Shown: positions 26,970 through 34,472, numbered from the stretch's first letter. The stretch is DNA of 64,000 nt from JAJZRJ01 sp040757055 (GCA_040757055.1 JBFLXY010000004.1:62001-126000), one strand, 5' to 3'. The notes: generated from the sequence alone by a model not told the origin. Numbers and translations: made by a program.

Positions 26970-27818
26970 ATGACCGCTGCCCGCAAAAACTCCCTGCTCT
27001 GCCCGAACTGCCGCCGGCTCATCAGCCGGGACGAACCCAAGTGCCCATGGTGCGGCATTCCCCACCCCGGCTCGCGACTCAAGGGGCTCTTTTCCGGACG
27101 CCTCTTCGAACGGCCCGATCAGCTCCTCCCCCTGATGATCGGCGCCAACGTCGCCATGTACGTGCTCTCGCTCCTCCTCAACCTGGGAGAGGCCACCATG
27201 GCGATGCACCCCTTCCACTTCCTCTCGCCCGACAACCGCAGCCTGCTCCTGCTCGGCGCCACCGGCACCCTGCCGGTCAACGCCTTCGGCCGCTGGTGGT
27301 CGCTGATCTCCGCCAGCTACCTGCACGGCAGCCTGCTGCACATCCTCTTCAACATGCTGGCCCTGCGCCAGCTCCTCCCGCTGGTGGCCCAGGAATTCGG
27401 CACACCCCGCATGTTCACGATCTACACCGTCGGCGGCATCGGCGGCTTTCTCCTCTCCTACCTTGCCGGGGTGCGCTTCACCATCGGGGCGTCGGCCGCG
27501 GTCTGCGGCCTCATCGGCGCGGTGCTTTACTACGGCAAGCACCGGGGCGGCGGCTACGGCCAGGAATTGTTCAGCCAGGTGGGCGGCTGGGCCATCGGCA
27601 TCTTCGCCTTCGGCTTTCTGGTGCCGGGGATCAACAACTGGGGCCATGGCGGCGGCATGGTGGCAGGGGCGCTTACCGCCATGCTGCTCGGCTACCGGGA
27701 ACGCAGCCGCGAAACTTTCTTTCACAAGGCGCTGGCCGGAGTTCTGGGCCTTATCACCCTCGCCGTGCTCCTCTGGGCCACGCTCACCGCCTTTGCCTAC
27801 CGCTTCTTCGGCGGCTGA
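26970..27818 (+). CDS. Rhomboid family serine protease with N-terminal zinc ribbon
   Basis: This 282-residue protein has an N-terminal CPNC...CPWC zinc-ribbon (residues 11-28) followed by six or seven membrane helices. The rhomboid hallmarks are the HGSLLHILFNMLAL block (residues about 116-129), the catalytic Ser in GASAAVCG and the catalytic His in NNWGHGGG. The usual GxSG is GASA here, which is tolerated in the family. It cleaves within membrane segments of target proteins. Its 3' end overlaps the convergent TrxR-fusion gene by 22 bases. Confidence 0.92.
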   Translation: MTAARKNSLLCPNCRRLISRDEPKCPWCGIPHPGSRLKGLFSGRLFERPDQLLPLMIGANVAMYVLSLLLNLGEATMAMHPFHFLSPDNRSLLLLGATGTLPVNAFGRWWSLISASYLHGSLLHILFNMLALRQLLPLVAQEFGTPRMFTIYTVGGIGGFLLSYLAGVRFTIGASAAVCGLIGAVLYYGKHRGGGYGQELFSQVGGWAIGIFAFGFLVPGINNWGHGGGMVAGALTAMLLGYRERSRETFFHKALAGVLGLITLAVLLWATLTAFAYRFFGG

Positions 27819-29446
27819 TCGTCCTTCTTCTTCCAGTAGGGGTTGACCAGATCCTCGAAGATGGCGAGCGCCGCCTCCGAGCCCTGGCCGGCGGCGGTGA
27901 CGATCTGCTTGTAGCCGCCCTCCACGTCGCCGGCGCAGTAGATGCCCGGTACGCTGGTGCGGTGGTGCTCGTCCCGCTTGATATAGCCATCGGCGGTGAG
28001 TTCGAGCCCCAGCTTCCGCGCCAGCCCCACCGCCGGATCATAGCCGATGGCGATGAAGACCCCGGCCACCGGCAGGGTGCTCTCCGTGCCGGTGCGGTTG
28101 CTCCGGAGCACCACCTCGCTCACCTTTTTGTCGCCACGGATCTCGGCGACCTCGGTTTCGAGCAGCAGGGAAATACCCGATTGCTGCAGGGTTTTCACCA
28201 GCTGTTCCTGAGCCCTCAGGGTGTCGCGGCGGTGGACCAGGGTGACCTGGCAGCCGATCTGGTGCAGGTGCAGGGCCTCGGTCACCGCGCTGTTGCCGCC
28301 GCCCACCATGATCACCTTTTTGCCCTTGAACAACGGGCCGTCGCAGGTGCTGCAATAGCTCACCCCGCGGCCGGCCAGGCGCTCCTCGCCCGGTACGCCA
28401 AGCCGGCGGCTGACCGCGCCGGTGGCCAGCAGCACCGCCTTCGCGGTGAAACGCCGGCGAGTGGTCTGCACCATCATCGGAGCACCCGGGACAACCTCCA
28501 GCACCTCCTCGCCAGGGAAGATCTTCACGTACTGGAGGGCATGGCTCACCATGATGTCGGTGAGGGTCTTGCCGCCCACCTGGGTGAAGCCGGGATAGTT
28601 CTCCACCAGCGGCGTGGTGGCCACCTGACCGCCGAGCATGCCCTTTTCCACCACCACGGCGGCCAGCCCGCTCCGGGCGGCGTAGATGCCGGCAGTGAGC
28701 CCCGCCGGCCCGCCGCCGACGATGACCAGATCGGTGGCGACCTCGGCCGCATCGCTCTCCGGAATGAAGATATTGACCTGCTCCAGCTTGTCGAGCGAGG
28801 CCATGAACAGTTCCTCCGGCTGGGCGCCTCGGGCGATGAGCTTTTCATTGGCAAAGGTCTGCGGCACGCTGTAGGCATCGTACTGATCGGCCAGCACCGG
28901 ATTGGCCTGGATGTCGATGATCTCGACGGAAATAAGGTCGGGCCGCTCGATCACCGCCCGCAGGGCATTCACCGCCTGCTGCGGGCAATAGGGGCAGCTC
29001 GGGCTGACAAAGACCTTGATCTGCCGCGGCTCCTTGATCCTGCCGAGCATCTTGGCCGCGGCGTTGCCCAGGCCCGAATCGCGGTAACCCAGGAGGCTCA
29101 GCAGTTCCATCAGGGTCTGGGTCTCGTGGCCCAGCGGCGCGCCGAGCCAGCGGATGCGGTACTCCTCCGGGGCAAAGAGCAGGGTCGGCGAACGGGTGGC
29201 CTCCCATTTTCTGGCCAGCTCGTGGTCGAGGCCATGCTCCCGCAGGGTGATCTTGTCGGTCAGCTGCCGAATGGCACGGATGATGCGGCGGGCCGCCTCG
29301 CTGAATTCCTGATTATGAATGGGGTCGGCAAACAAAACGATGGGAACCGGATGGGGCATGGCCTTGAAAAATGCGGCAAGCTGATCCTGGGCCTCAGCTT
29401 CGCCCATGGCGCCGGAAGCCTGCTCTCTCTTTGGAGGTTCTGACAT
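27797..29446 (-). CDS. Thioredoxin reductase fused to an N-terminal PDO-like double thioredoxin domain
   Basis: This 549-residue fusion couples a flavoprotein disulphide reductase to its own substrate domain. Residues about 20-225 form a protein disulphide oxidoreductase-like tandem thioredoxin/glutaredoxin fold with an active CPYC at 151-154; the first half has lost its Cys pair. Residues about 238-549 are a thioredoxin reductase with FAD site VGGGPAGLTAG, redox pair C365-S-T-C368 and NADPH site MVGGGNSAVTEA. It resembles AhpF-type electron delivery to a peroxiredoxin. A Sec-containing peroxiredoxin-like gene lies 3.4 kb away and might be a partner, but this is inference. Confidence 0.93.
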   Translation of the reverse strand: MSEPPKREQASGAMGEAEAQDQLAAFFKAMPHPVPIVLFADPIHNQEFSEAARRIIRAIRQLTDKITLREHGLDHELARKWEATRSPTLLFAPEEYRIRWLGAPLGHETQTLMELLSLLGYRDSGLGNAAAKMLGRIKEPRQIKVFVSPSCPYCPQQAVNALRAVIERPDLISVEIIDIQANPVLADQYDAYSVPQTFANEKLIARGAQPEELFMASLDKLEQVNIFIPESDAAEVATDLVIVGGGPAGLTAGIYAARSGLAAVVVEKGMLGGQVATTPLVENYPGFTQVGGKTLTDIMVSHALQYVKIFPGEEVLEVVPGAPMMVQTTRRRFTAKAVLLATGAVSRRLGVPGEERLAGRGVSYCSTCDGPLFKGKKVIMVGGGNSAVTEALHLHQIGCQVTLVHRRDTLRAQEQLVKTLQQSGISLLLETEVAEIRGDKKVSEVVLRSNRTGTESTLPVAGVFIAIGYDPAVGLARKLGLELTADGYIKRDEHHRTSVPGIYCAGDVEGGYKQIVTAAGQGSEAALAIFEDLVNPYWKKKDDQPPKKR

Positions 29447-29478
29447 GGATATTTCCTTGTCTTCAGGGTTTTGCTGCT

Positions 29479-29484
29479 ATTGTA
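29479..29484 (-). promoter_or_regulatory. Possible -10 box for the TrxR fusion gene
   Basis: TACAAT on the minus strand, about 35 bases before the start codon. TTGCAG lies 17 bases upstream but matches the -35 consensus only in part. Confidence 0.35.
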
Positions 29485-29594
29485 GTGCCTGCCTTGGTGG
29501 CCTGCAAGGACAACGGAATTGATTTTTTCGGATCACTGCCTTAGCTTGTGAACGAGGGTACCTCAGCGATCAGACACCCAAGGAGGGTATGACC

Positions 29595-30116
29595 ATGGAA
29601 CTTGAGGGGAAAAAAGTGATCCTGCTGGTGGAAGAGACTTACAACGACCGGGAATTCTGGTATCCCTACTACCGCCTGCAAGAGGCGGGCATCCGGGTGA
29701 CCGTGGTCGGGCCTGTTGGGGGCATGCATTACGCCGGAGCCGCCGGTATCAAAGTGACCGCCGACAAGGGTGCCAAGGAAGTGGATGCCGCGGATTACGA
29801 CGGACTCGTCATCCCCGGCGGCTACGCGCCGGACCGCATGCGCCGCCACCCGGCCATGGTCAAGCTGGTCAGGGATATGGCGGAGTCGGGCAGGGTGGTG
29901 GCCGCCATCTGCCACGCGGGCTGGATGCTGGCCTCGGCCAAGATCCTCGCCGGCCGGACCGTCACGGGCTTCTTTGCCATCAAGGACGATCTGGTCCACG
30001 CCGGCGCCAACTATGTGGACCAGGAGGTGGCGGTGGACGGCAATCTCGTCACCAGCCGCACTCCGGACGATCTGCCCGCCTTCATGCGGGCCATCCTGAA
30101 AAAACTCAACCCATAA
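29595..30116 (+). CDS. DJ-1/PfpI family protein
   Basis: This 173-residue protein has the class I glutamine amidotransferase-like fold of DJ-1/PfpI. The nucleophile elbow AAICHAGW (Cys near residue 100) and the conserved Glu in LLVEETYNDREFW are visible. PfpI-type members act as proteases, chaperones or deglycases under stress. AAGGAGGG lies seven bases before ATG 29595, favouring it over ATG 29589. The gene is single, with a hairpin after the stop. Confidence 0.92.
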   Translation: MELEGKKVILLVEETYNDREFWYPYYRLQEAGIRVTVVGPVGGMHYAGAAGIKVTADKGAKEVDAADYDGLVIPGGYAPDRMRRHPAMVKLVRDMAESGRVVAAICHAGWMLASAKILAGRTVTGFFAIKDDLVHAGANYVDQEVAVDGNLVTSRTPDDLPAFMRAILKKLNP

Positions 30117-30122
30117 CAGCAA

Positions 30123-30151
30123 AGCGGGGGAAAGGTCTCACTTTCCCCGCT
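30123..30151. terminator. Hairpin after the DJ-1/PfpI gene
   Basis: AGCGGGGGAAAG pairs with CTTTCCCCGCT, with one bulge. No long T-run follows, so strength is uncertain. It also covers the end of the small minus-strand frame at 30138-30293. Confidence 0.5.
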
Positions 30152-30293
30152 CCACAACGTGAACCGCTAATACGCCCTGTTGTTGCGGGGCATACAGCCT
30201 CGCAGAGCCGCCGTGCCGGCTGCGCTCGCCGCCGAAGAGCAGGGTAAGGACCGCAGCGGCAACGAGCAGCAACAAAATGTCTTCCTTTCTCAT
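30138..30293 (-). CDS. Possible small membrane protein downstream of the copper ATPase
   Basis: A 51-codon frame starts at ATG 30293, 52 bases after the P-type ATPase stop. Its product has one clear hydrophobic helix (ILLLLVAAAVLTLLFGG) after a charged MRKED start, then a polar tail rich in Gln, Arg and Gly. There is no strong ribosome-binding site. The rest of the 230-base gap holds nothing else I can support. It may be a real small subunit of the metal-export operon or chance. Confidence 0.4.
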   Translation of the reverse strand: MRKEDILLLLVAAAVLTLLFGGERSRHGGSARLYAPQQQGVLAVHVVERGK

Positions 30294-30345
30294 CCGGGCG
30301 CTCGCCAGGCTTGGCTGATCGCGGCCATCTCTGCCCCAGGCCCGC

Positions 30346-32820
30346 TCACAATGCCGCCCGGCGCAGCCGCAGGGCGTTGCCCACCACCGACACCGAGCTG
30401 AAACTCATGGCCAGCGCAGCGATCATCGGGCTGAGCAGCATGCCGAAAAAGGGAAAAAGCACGCCGGCGGCAACAGGCACGCCGAGGGCGTTGTAGACAA
30501 AGGCGAAAAAGAGATTCTGCCTGATGTTCGCCATGGTGGCGCGGGAAAGTTTTCTCGCCCGGACAATGCCGCGCAAATCCCCCTTCACCAGGGTGACCCC
30601 GGCACTCTCCATGGCCACGTCGGTGCCGGTGCCCATGGCGATGCCTACCTGGGCCTGGGCCAGGGCGGGCGCATCGTTGATGCCGTCGCCGGCCATGGCC
30701 ACCACCCTGCCTTCGCCCTGAAAGCGCTTGACAATGGCCGCCTTCTCCTCGGGCAGCACCTCGGCCACCACCTCGTCGATCTTGAGCTGCCGGGCAACGG
30801 CCTCGGCAGTGATCTTACTGTCGCCGGTGAGCATGACCAGGCGGACCCCTTCGTCGTGGAGCTGCTCCACCGCCTCGGCCGTGGTTTGCTTGATCGGGTC
30901 GGCAACGGCCAGCAGGCCGGCGCCCGTGCCGGCCACGGCGACAAACATGACCGTCCGGCCTTCGCTCCGCATGGCCTCCGCCTTTGCTGCCAAGTCGCCC
31001 GGGTCAATGGAAAAATCCTGCAACAGCTTGGCATTGCCCAGCAGCACATGGCGGCCGCCCACGCTGCCGGATACGCCCTTGCCGGTGTGGGATTTGAAAT
31101 CCGCCACCTCGGCCAGGGCAAGACCCTTGTCTGCCGCTCCCTGGACAATGGCCGCGGCCAGCGGATGCTCGCTGCCCTTCTCAAGGGTGGCAGCCAGTGC
31201 CAGCAACTCCTGCTCCGGAACACCTTCCGCCACCACGTCAACGAACCTTGGCTTACCCTCGGTCAGGGTGCCGGTCTTGTCCACCACCAGGGTATCGACC
31301 TTGCGCAGGAGCTCAATGGCCTCGGCGTTCTTGAACAGGACTCCCATGATGGCGCCTTTGCCAGTGGCCACCATGATCGACATAGGCGTGGCCAAGCCCA
31401 GGGCGCAGGGGCAGGCGATGATCAGCACCGACACCGCCACGATCAGGGCGTAGGCCAGCCGCGGTTCCGGCCCCCAAAAGTACCAGAGAGCAAAAGACAC
31501 TGCGGCAATGACCATGACAATGGGCACGAAATAGCCCGAAACCACGTCGGCCAACTTCTGAATCGGCGCGCGGCTGCGCTGCGCCTCGGCCACCATGTGG
31601 ACGATCTGCGCCAGCATGGTGTCGCTGCCCACCCGCTCTGCCTGCATGACAAGGGAGCCGGTGGTGTTGACCGTGGCGCCGATCACCTTGTCTCCGGCTT
31701 TTTTGCTCACCGGCAGCGGCTCGCCGGAGATCATCGACTCGTCCACGTTGCTGGCGCCGTCCACTACTATACCATCCACCGGCACCTTCTCGCCGGGCCG
31801 CACGCGAAGCCGGTCGCCAACCTGAACGTGCTCCAGGGGGATATCGGTCTCGCTGCCGTCTTCCTGCACCTTTCGCGCGGTCTTCGGAGCCAGGCCGAGC
31901 AGGGCCTTGATCGCGGCACCGGTCCGGCTGCGGGCCCGCAACTCCAGCACCTGGCCGAGCAGGATAAGGGTGACGATCACCGCCGCCGCCTCGAAATAGA
32001 CCCCCACCGTGCCGCCATGCGTCTGCATGGCCTCGGGAAACAGACCGGGAAAGAACACCGCAACTACGCTGTAGAGATAGGCCACCGACACGCCGAGGCC
32101 GATCAGGGTGAACATGTTGAGGCTTCTGTTGATCACCGACTGCACGGCGCGGACATAGAAGGACCAGCCGGACCAGAGCACCACCGGAGTGGCCAGCAAC
32201 AGTTCCAGCCACTGGTAGGTCTGCGCCGAGGCCAGGAGATCAAGGAGATGCGCGCCGGGGATCATCCCGCGCATGGCGATGAGCACCACCGGCACCGTGA
32301 AAGCCACGCCGACGATAAACCGCCGCAGCATGTCTTCGTATTCGGGGTTCGCTTCTTCGTCGCCCCCGGCAACCGCGCGGGGTTCCAAGGCCATGCCGCA
32401 CTTCGGGCAGGTACCGGGACCATCCTGCACCACCTCAGGGTGCATGGGGCAGGTGTACTCGGTTTTGCCGGCTGTTGGCGAAGGCGGGGTCACTGGCTCT
32501 AAGGCCATGCCGCACTTCGGGCAGGTGCCGCGGCCATCCTGCACCACCTCAGGGTGTATGGGGCAGGTGTAGCGCTGTCCCCGATCCCCGGCCTGGGCAT
32601 CCTTGCCCTCGCCGTGGGCGGGGGGTGGCGGCGCACTATAATGCTGGGGGTTCTGCTCGAACTTCTTCCGGCAGTTATCACTGCAGAAATAATATTCCTT
32701 CCCCCCATGCCGCACCGTGCCGGCCGCCTCGGCCGGCGACACCTCCATGCCGCATACCGGGTCGGTGGCGACACTGTTTTTCTCCAGCCCCTGCTCATGG
32801 CGTGCATGTATGTGTTCCAT
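30346..32820 (-). CDS. Heavy-metal (copper-type) P1B ATPase with YHS and two metal-binding repeats
   Basis: This 824-residue pump exports copper (or silver) from the cytoplasm. A YHS domain (DPVCGMEV and YYFCSDNCRKKF, residues 20-54) comes first. Two near-identical heavy-metal-binding units of the form YTCPxHPEVVQDGxGTCPKCGMALEP follow (residues about 84-109 and 122-147). The membrane part has the CPC motif (470-472), phosphorylated Asp514 in DKTGTLT, the TGDS and GDGINDAPAL blocks, and eight helices. ATG 32820 overlaps the TAA of the upstream peroxiredoxin gene (TAATG), with a long G-rich ribosome-binding site before it. The two are surely translated in tandem. Confidence 0.95.
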   Translation of the reverse strand: MEHIHARHEQGLEKNSVATDPVCGMEVSPAEAAGTVRHGGKEYYFCSDNCRKKFEQNPQHYSAPPPPAHGEGKDAQAGDRGQRYTCPIHPEVVQDGRGTCPKCGMALEPVTPPSPTAGKTEYTCPMHPEVVQDGPGTCPKCGMALEPRAVAGGDEEANPEYEDMLRRFIVGVAFTVPVVLIAMRGMIPGAHLLDLLASAQTYQWLELLLATPVVLWSGWSFYVRAVQSVINRSLNMFTLIGLGVSVAYLYSVVAVFFPGLFPEAMQTHGGTVGVYFEAAAVIVTLILLGQVLELRARSRTGAAIKALLGLAPKTARKVQEDGSETDIPLEHVQVGDRLRVRPGEKVPVDGIVVDGASNVDESMISGEPLPVSKKAGDKVIGATVNTTGSLVMQAERVGSDTMLAQIVHMVAEAQRSRAPIQKLADVVSGYFVPIVMVIAAVSFALWYFWGPEPRLAYALIVAVSVLIIACPCALGLATPMSIMVATGKGAIMGVLFKNAEAIELLRKVDTLVVDKTGTLTEGKPRFVDVVAEGVPEQELLALAATLEKGSEHPLAAAIVQGAADKGLALAEVADFKSHTGKGVSGSVGGRHVLLGNAKLLQDFSIDPGDLAAKAEAMRSEGRTVMFVAVAGTGAGLLAVADPIKQTTAEAVEQLHDEGVRLVMLTGDSKITAEAVARQLKIDEVVAEVLPEEKAAIVKRFQGEGRVVAMAGDGINDAPALAQAQVGIAMGTGTDVAMESAGVTLVKGDLRGIVRARKLSRATMANIRQNLFFAFVYNALGVPVAAGVLFPFFGMLLSPMIAALAMSFSSVSVVGNALRLRRAAL
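32383..32572 (-). repeat. Internal duplication in the copper ATPase gene
   Basis: Two copies of about 75 bases (about 32383-32458 and 32497-32572) are nearly identical and encode the two CPxHPEVV metal-binding units. The low divergence at the DNA level points to a recent duplication or ongoing gene conversion. Confidence 0.8.
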
Positions 32821-33383
32821 TACCCCCCTCCCTTCTCGTTTGGCCCTCCCTGATCTATCTGCCGCAAAAGCGTGGCCACCGCCGGCCGGTCCGCCGGGCC
32901 TTCGCCCACATGGAGCAGCCGGACAACGCCGTTCGGGTCGATGAGCACGTCGCCGCCCCGCTGGGAGATGTCGCCGTGGGACGTGCGCAGCTTCTGGCCG
33001 CGAAGCAGCCCCTTGAGATAGGCCCACCAGGTATTCGGCCCCCAGATGTCCCAGAACGAAGCGGCAAGCATGCCATAGGCATGGTAGAGTTCGCGCTTCT
33101 CATCCACCAGCACCGGCCAGGCCAGCCCGGTCTCCTCGATGTATTGGCGGGCAAAATGGCCTGCCTCGAAGGTGACCACCGCAACCCGCACGCCCCGCCT
33201 GCCCAGCTCCTCCTGCCGCTCCCGCAACTGCGAGAGATGTGCCCGGCAGGGGAGTCACCCCAGGTGGCGGTGAAAGACCAGGAGCAGCCAATGGCCGCGA
33301 AACTCCTCCAAGGTATGCACGGCTCCCCCTGCATCGGGCAAGACAAAGGGCACAGCGGGTAAACCCAGGCGCATCGGCATCAT
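32820..33383 (-). CDS. AhpC/TSA-type peroxiredoxin-like selenoprotein (U-x-x-C)
   Basis: This is a 187-residue thioredoxin-fold protein. A UGA at 33257-33255 interrupts the frame at residue 43. Reading through gives FHRHLG-U-LPCRAHLSQLRE, which lines up with the GCPFCR active site of AhpC/TSA family-2 proteins, so the UGA replaces the first Cys of CxxC. Upstream of the UGA the frame holds a proper N-terminal part (VPFVLPDAGGAVHTLEEF, then WLLLVF) from ATG 33383 (or 33380), preceded by AGGGGG. Downstream are VLVDEKRELYHAYGM and the C-terminal FIDPNGxVRLLHVG-like end. A very good SECIS-like hairpin follows the UGA. It reduces peroxides or thiols; its coupling to a copper pump suggests protection from metal-driven oxidation. 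Confidence 0.87.
33219..33236 (-). promoter_or_regulatory. Putative SECIS element of the peroxiredoxin-like gene
   Basis: CTCTCGC and GCGGGAG form a seven-pair stem (one G-U) around AGTT, with the loop 26-29 nt after the UGA. A second, outer helix (CCTGCC with GGCAGG) begins just after the UGA and makes the structure longer. Confidence 0.75.
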
Positions 33384-33424
33384 CCCCCTCTTCAGAAAAA
33401 CCGCACGGACCCCCAAAAAACGCC

Positions 33425-33446
33425 AAGGCGGGATCGCTCCCGCCTT
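33425..33446 (-). terminator. Terminator after the CpxP/Spy-like gene
   Basis: AAGGCGGGA and TCCCGCCTT flank a four-base loop. On the minus strand TTTTTT follows after a few bases; on the plus strand an eight-T run follows, so it could work both ways. Confidence 0.75.
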
Positions 33447-33475
33447 CTTCTTTTTTTTCGCTGAATGGCCGACGA

Positions 33476-33940
33476 TTACTTCATGAACTCCCAGGCCTTT
33501 TCGTGGAGCTTCTGCTGGAGGTCCCAGACCTCCTTCTTCTTTTTCAGCAATTCCGCCCTGGTGGTCTTGGGATTGCGCGCCGCCTCGCCGTACTCGAACT
33601 GCCTGTCGTGCAGCTTCTTGCGCAGCTCCCTGGTGGCGTCGAGATATTTCTGCTGCTCCTCGGGCCCGAGTTCATCGGCAATCCCCTTGCCCATGCCGCC
33701 GCCCATCATGCCGCAGCCCATGCCGCCGCCCATGCCGCCGCCCATCATGCCACCCATGCCGCCACCCATCATGCCATGTCCCATCTTGCCATGGCCTGCC
33801 GGAGCCGCCGGCTGGGCTGCCGTCGCCTTGCCGTCCGCGGCAGGCGGGCCCCCATGGCCGGCGTGACCGGTCTGGGCGGCAGCGGTACCGGCGGTCAGGA
33901 TACCTGTCAACAGGGTTGCCATCAAAAGCTTCTTGCGCAT
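33476..33940 (-). CDS. Periplasmic CpxP/Spy-like metal-sensor or chaperone protein
   Basis: This 154-residue protein has a signal peptide (LLMATLLTGILTAGTAAAQ) and a low-complexity region of His, Gly and Met (HGKMGHGMMGGGMGG units, residues about 50-85), then a helical tail. DELGPEEQQKYLDATRELRKKLHDRQFEYGEAARNP with an LTxxQ-like pattern fits the CpxP/Spy/zinc-resistance-associated family. AGGAGG before ATG 33940 decides the start. The Met/His-rich part would bind copper or silver, which suits the neighbouring copper ATPase. The DNA of the low-complexity part is made of imperfect 9- and 12-base repeats. Confidence 0.85.
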   Translation of the reverse strand: MRKKLLMATLLTGILTAGTAAAQTGHAGHGGPPAADGKATAAQPAAPAGHGKMGHGMMGGGMGGMMGGGMGGGMGCGMMGGGMGKGIADELGPEEQQKYLDATRELRKKLHDRQFEYGEAARNPKTTRAELLKKKKEVWDLQQKLHEKAWEFMK

Positions 33941-34067
33941 CGTTTCCTCCTTGGGAACAGTGTGGGGTGATCCATTGACACATTGTGGCATCAGTTGGCG
34001 GTCTGCCTTCCGGCGTTCCTGCCAGTACAATAGTGACATTTGGCAGCGGGTTAAGTTCCCGCTGACA

Positions 34068-34100
34068 ACAAAAAAACCGGCAGTGTTTCCTGCCGGTTTT
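34068..34100 (-). terminator. Rho-independent terminator of the sbtA-like gene
   Basis: On the minus strand AAAACCGGCAG and CTGCCGGTTTT form an 11-bp stem with a six-base loop, followed by a T-run. It lies about 35 bases after the peptide's stop. Confidence 0.93.
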
Positions 34101-34133
34101 CCTGTTCGACCCGATACGCCCGGTACCGGAATG

Positions 34134-34436
34134 TCAACCGCCTCAGCCGCTCGATGCGGGTTTCTTTTTCTTTTCTGGTTCCGGTGTGGTGGCCGGTGCC
34201 GCCTTCTCTTCCTCGGTGGTCTTCTTTTCCGGAGCACTCCCGGTGCTCCCCTTGGTCCCGCTTCAGCCGCTACCTGCGGGTTTTTCCTGCTTGACGGCGC
34301 CTCCGGCGCCGGCGTTACCGCCTCAGCCGCTGCCGCCCGCCTTGTCGGCCGCCTGGGCCGATCCCAGCCCGGCACCGGCGATCAATCCCGCCACGCCGAG
34401 GCCGGCCAGCATCTTTTTCAGTTCCCTGGTATCCAC
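34134..34436 (-). CDS. sbtA: Selenobiotic-type peptide precursor with three in-frame UGA codons (SbtA-like)
   Basis: This 100-codon frame is the best candidate for a special system here. It starts at GTG 34436 with AAAGGAGG five bases upstream. Residues 1-30 (MDTRELKKMLAGLGVAGLIA, then GAGLGSAQAA) are a short basic start and a signal-like hydrophobic helix with an AQA cleavage-type site. The rest is Gly/Ser/Lys/Glu-rich. UGA codons fall at residues 38, 58 and 98, each in the context Ser-Gly-UGA-(Gly/Ser)-Gly. A UGA stop at 34136-34134 and a strong terminator end the gene. Hairpins at SECIS distance follow the first two UGAs. This fits SbtA precursors of thio(seleno)oxazole peptides, whose Cys/Sec residues are modified by a radical SAM enzyme (SbtM), present 1.1 kb upstream. 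The third UGA could instead be the stop. Confidence 0.85.
34231..34249 (-). promoter_or_regulatory. Putative SECIS for the second UGA of the sbtA-like gene
   Basis: GGAGCAC and GTGCTCC form a perfect seven-pair stem with a CGGGA loop located 21-25 nt after the UGA at 34265-34263. Confidence 0.78.
34296..34310 (-). promoter_or_regulatory. Putative SECIS for the first UGA of the sbtA-like gene
   Basis: GGCGCC pairs with GGCGCC around a GGA loop, located 19-21 nt after the UGA at 34325-34323; one more C-G pair extends it. Confidence 0.75.
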
Positions 34437-34472
34437 ACGCGCCTCCTTTGTTGATGGTTCGTGTTCTCACCC

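Noticed and set aside
33690..33790. CRISPR-like short repeats
   Set aside because: They are coding repeats for Met/Gly/His-rich segments of the CpxP/Spy-like protein, with no spacers.
34068..34136. The final UGA of the peptide as a fourth Sec
   Set aside because: Readthrough would run into the terminator hairpin and beyond without further Ser-Gly-Sec motifs.
33476..34375. A 299-residue extended version of the CpxP/Spy-like protein
   Set aside because: The extension runs over the sbtA-like terminator and part of the peptide gene in another frame and is Arg/Pro-rich. A signal peptide and AGGAGG at 33940 mark the real start.
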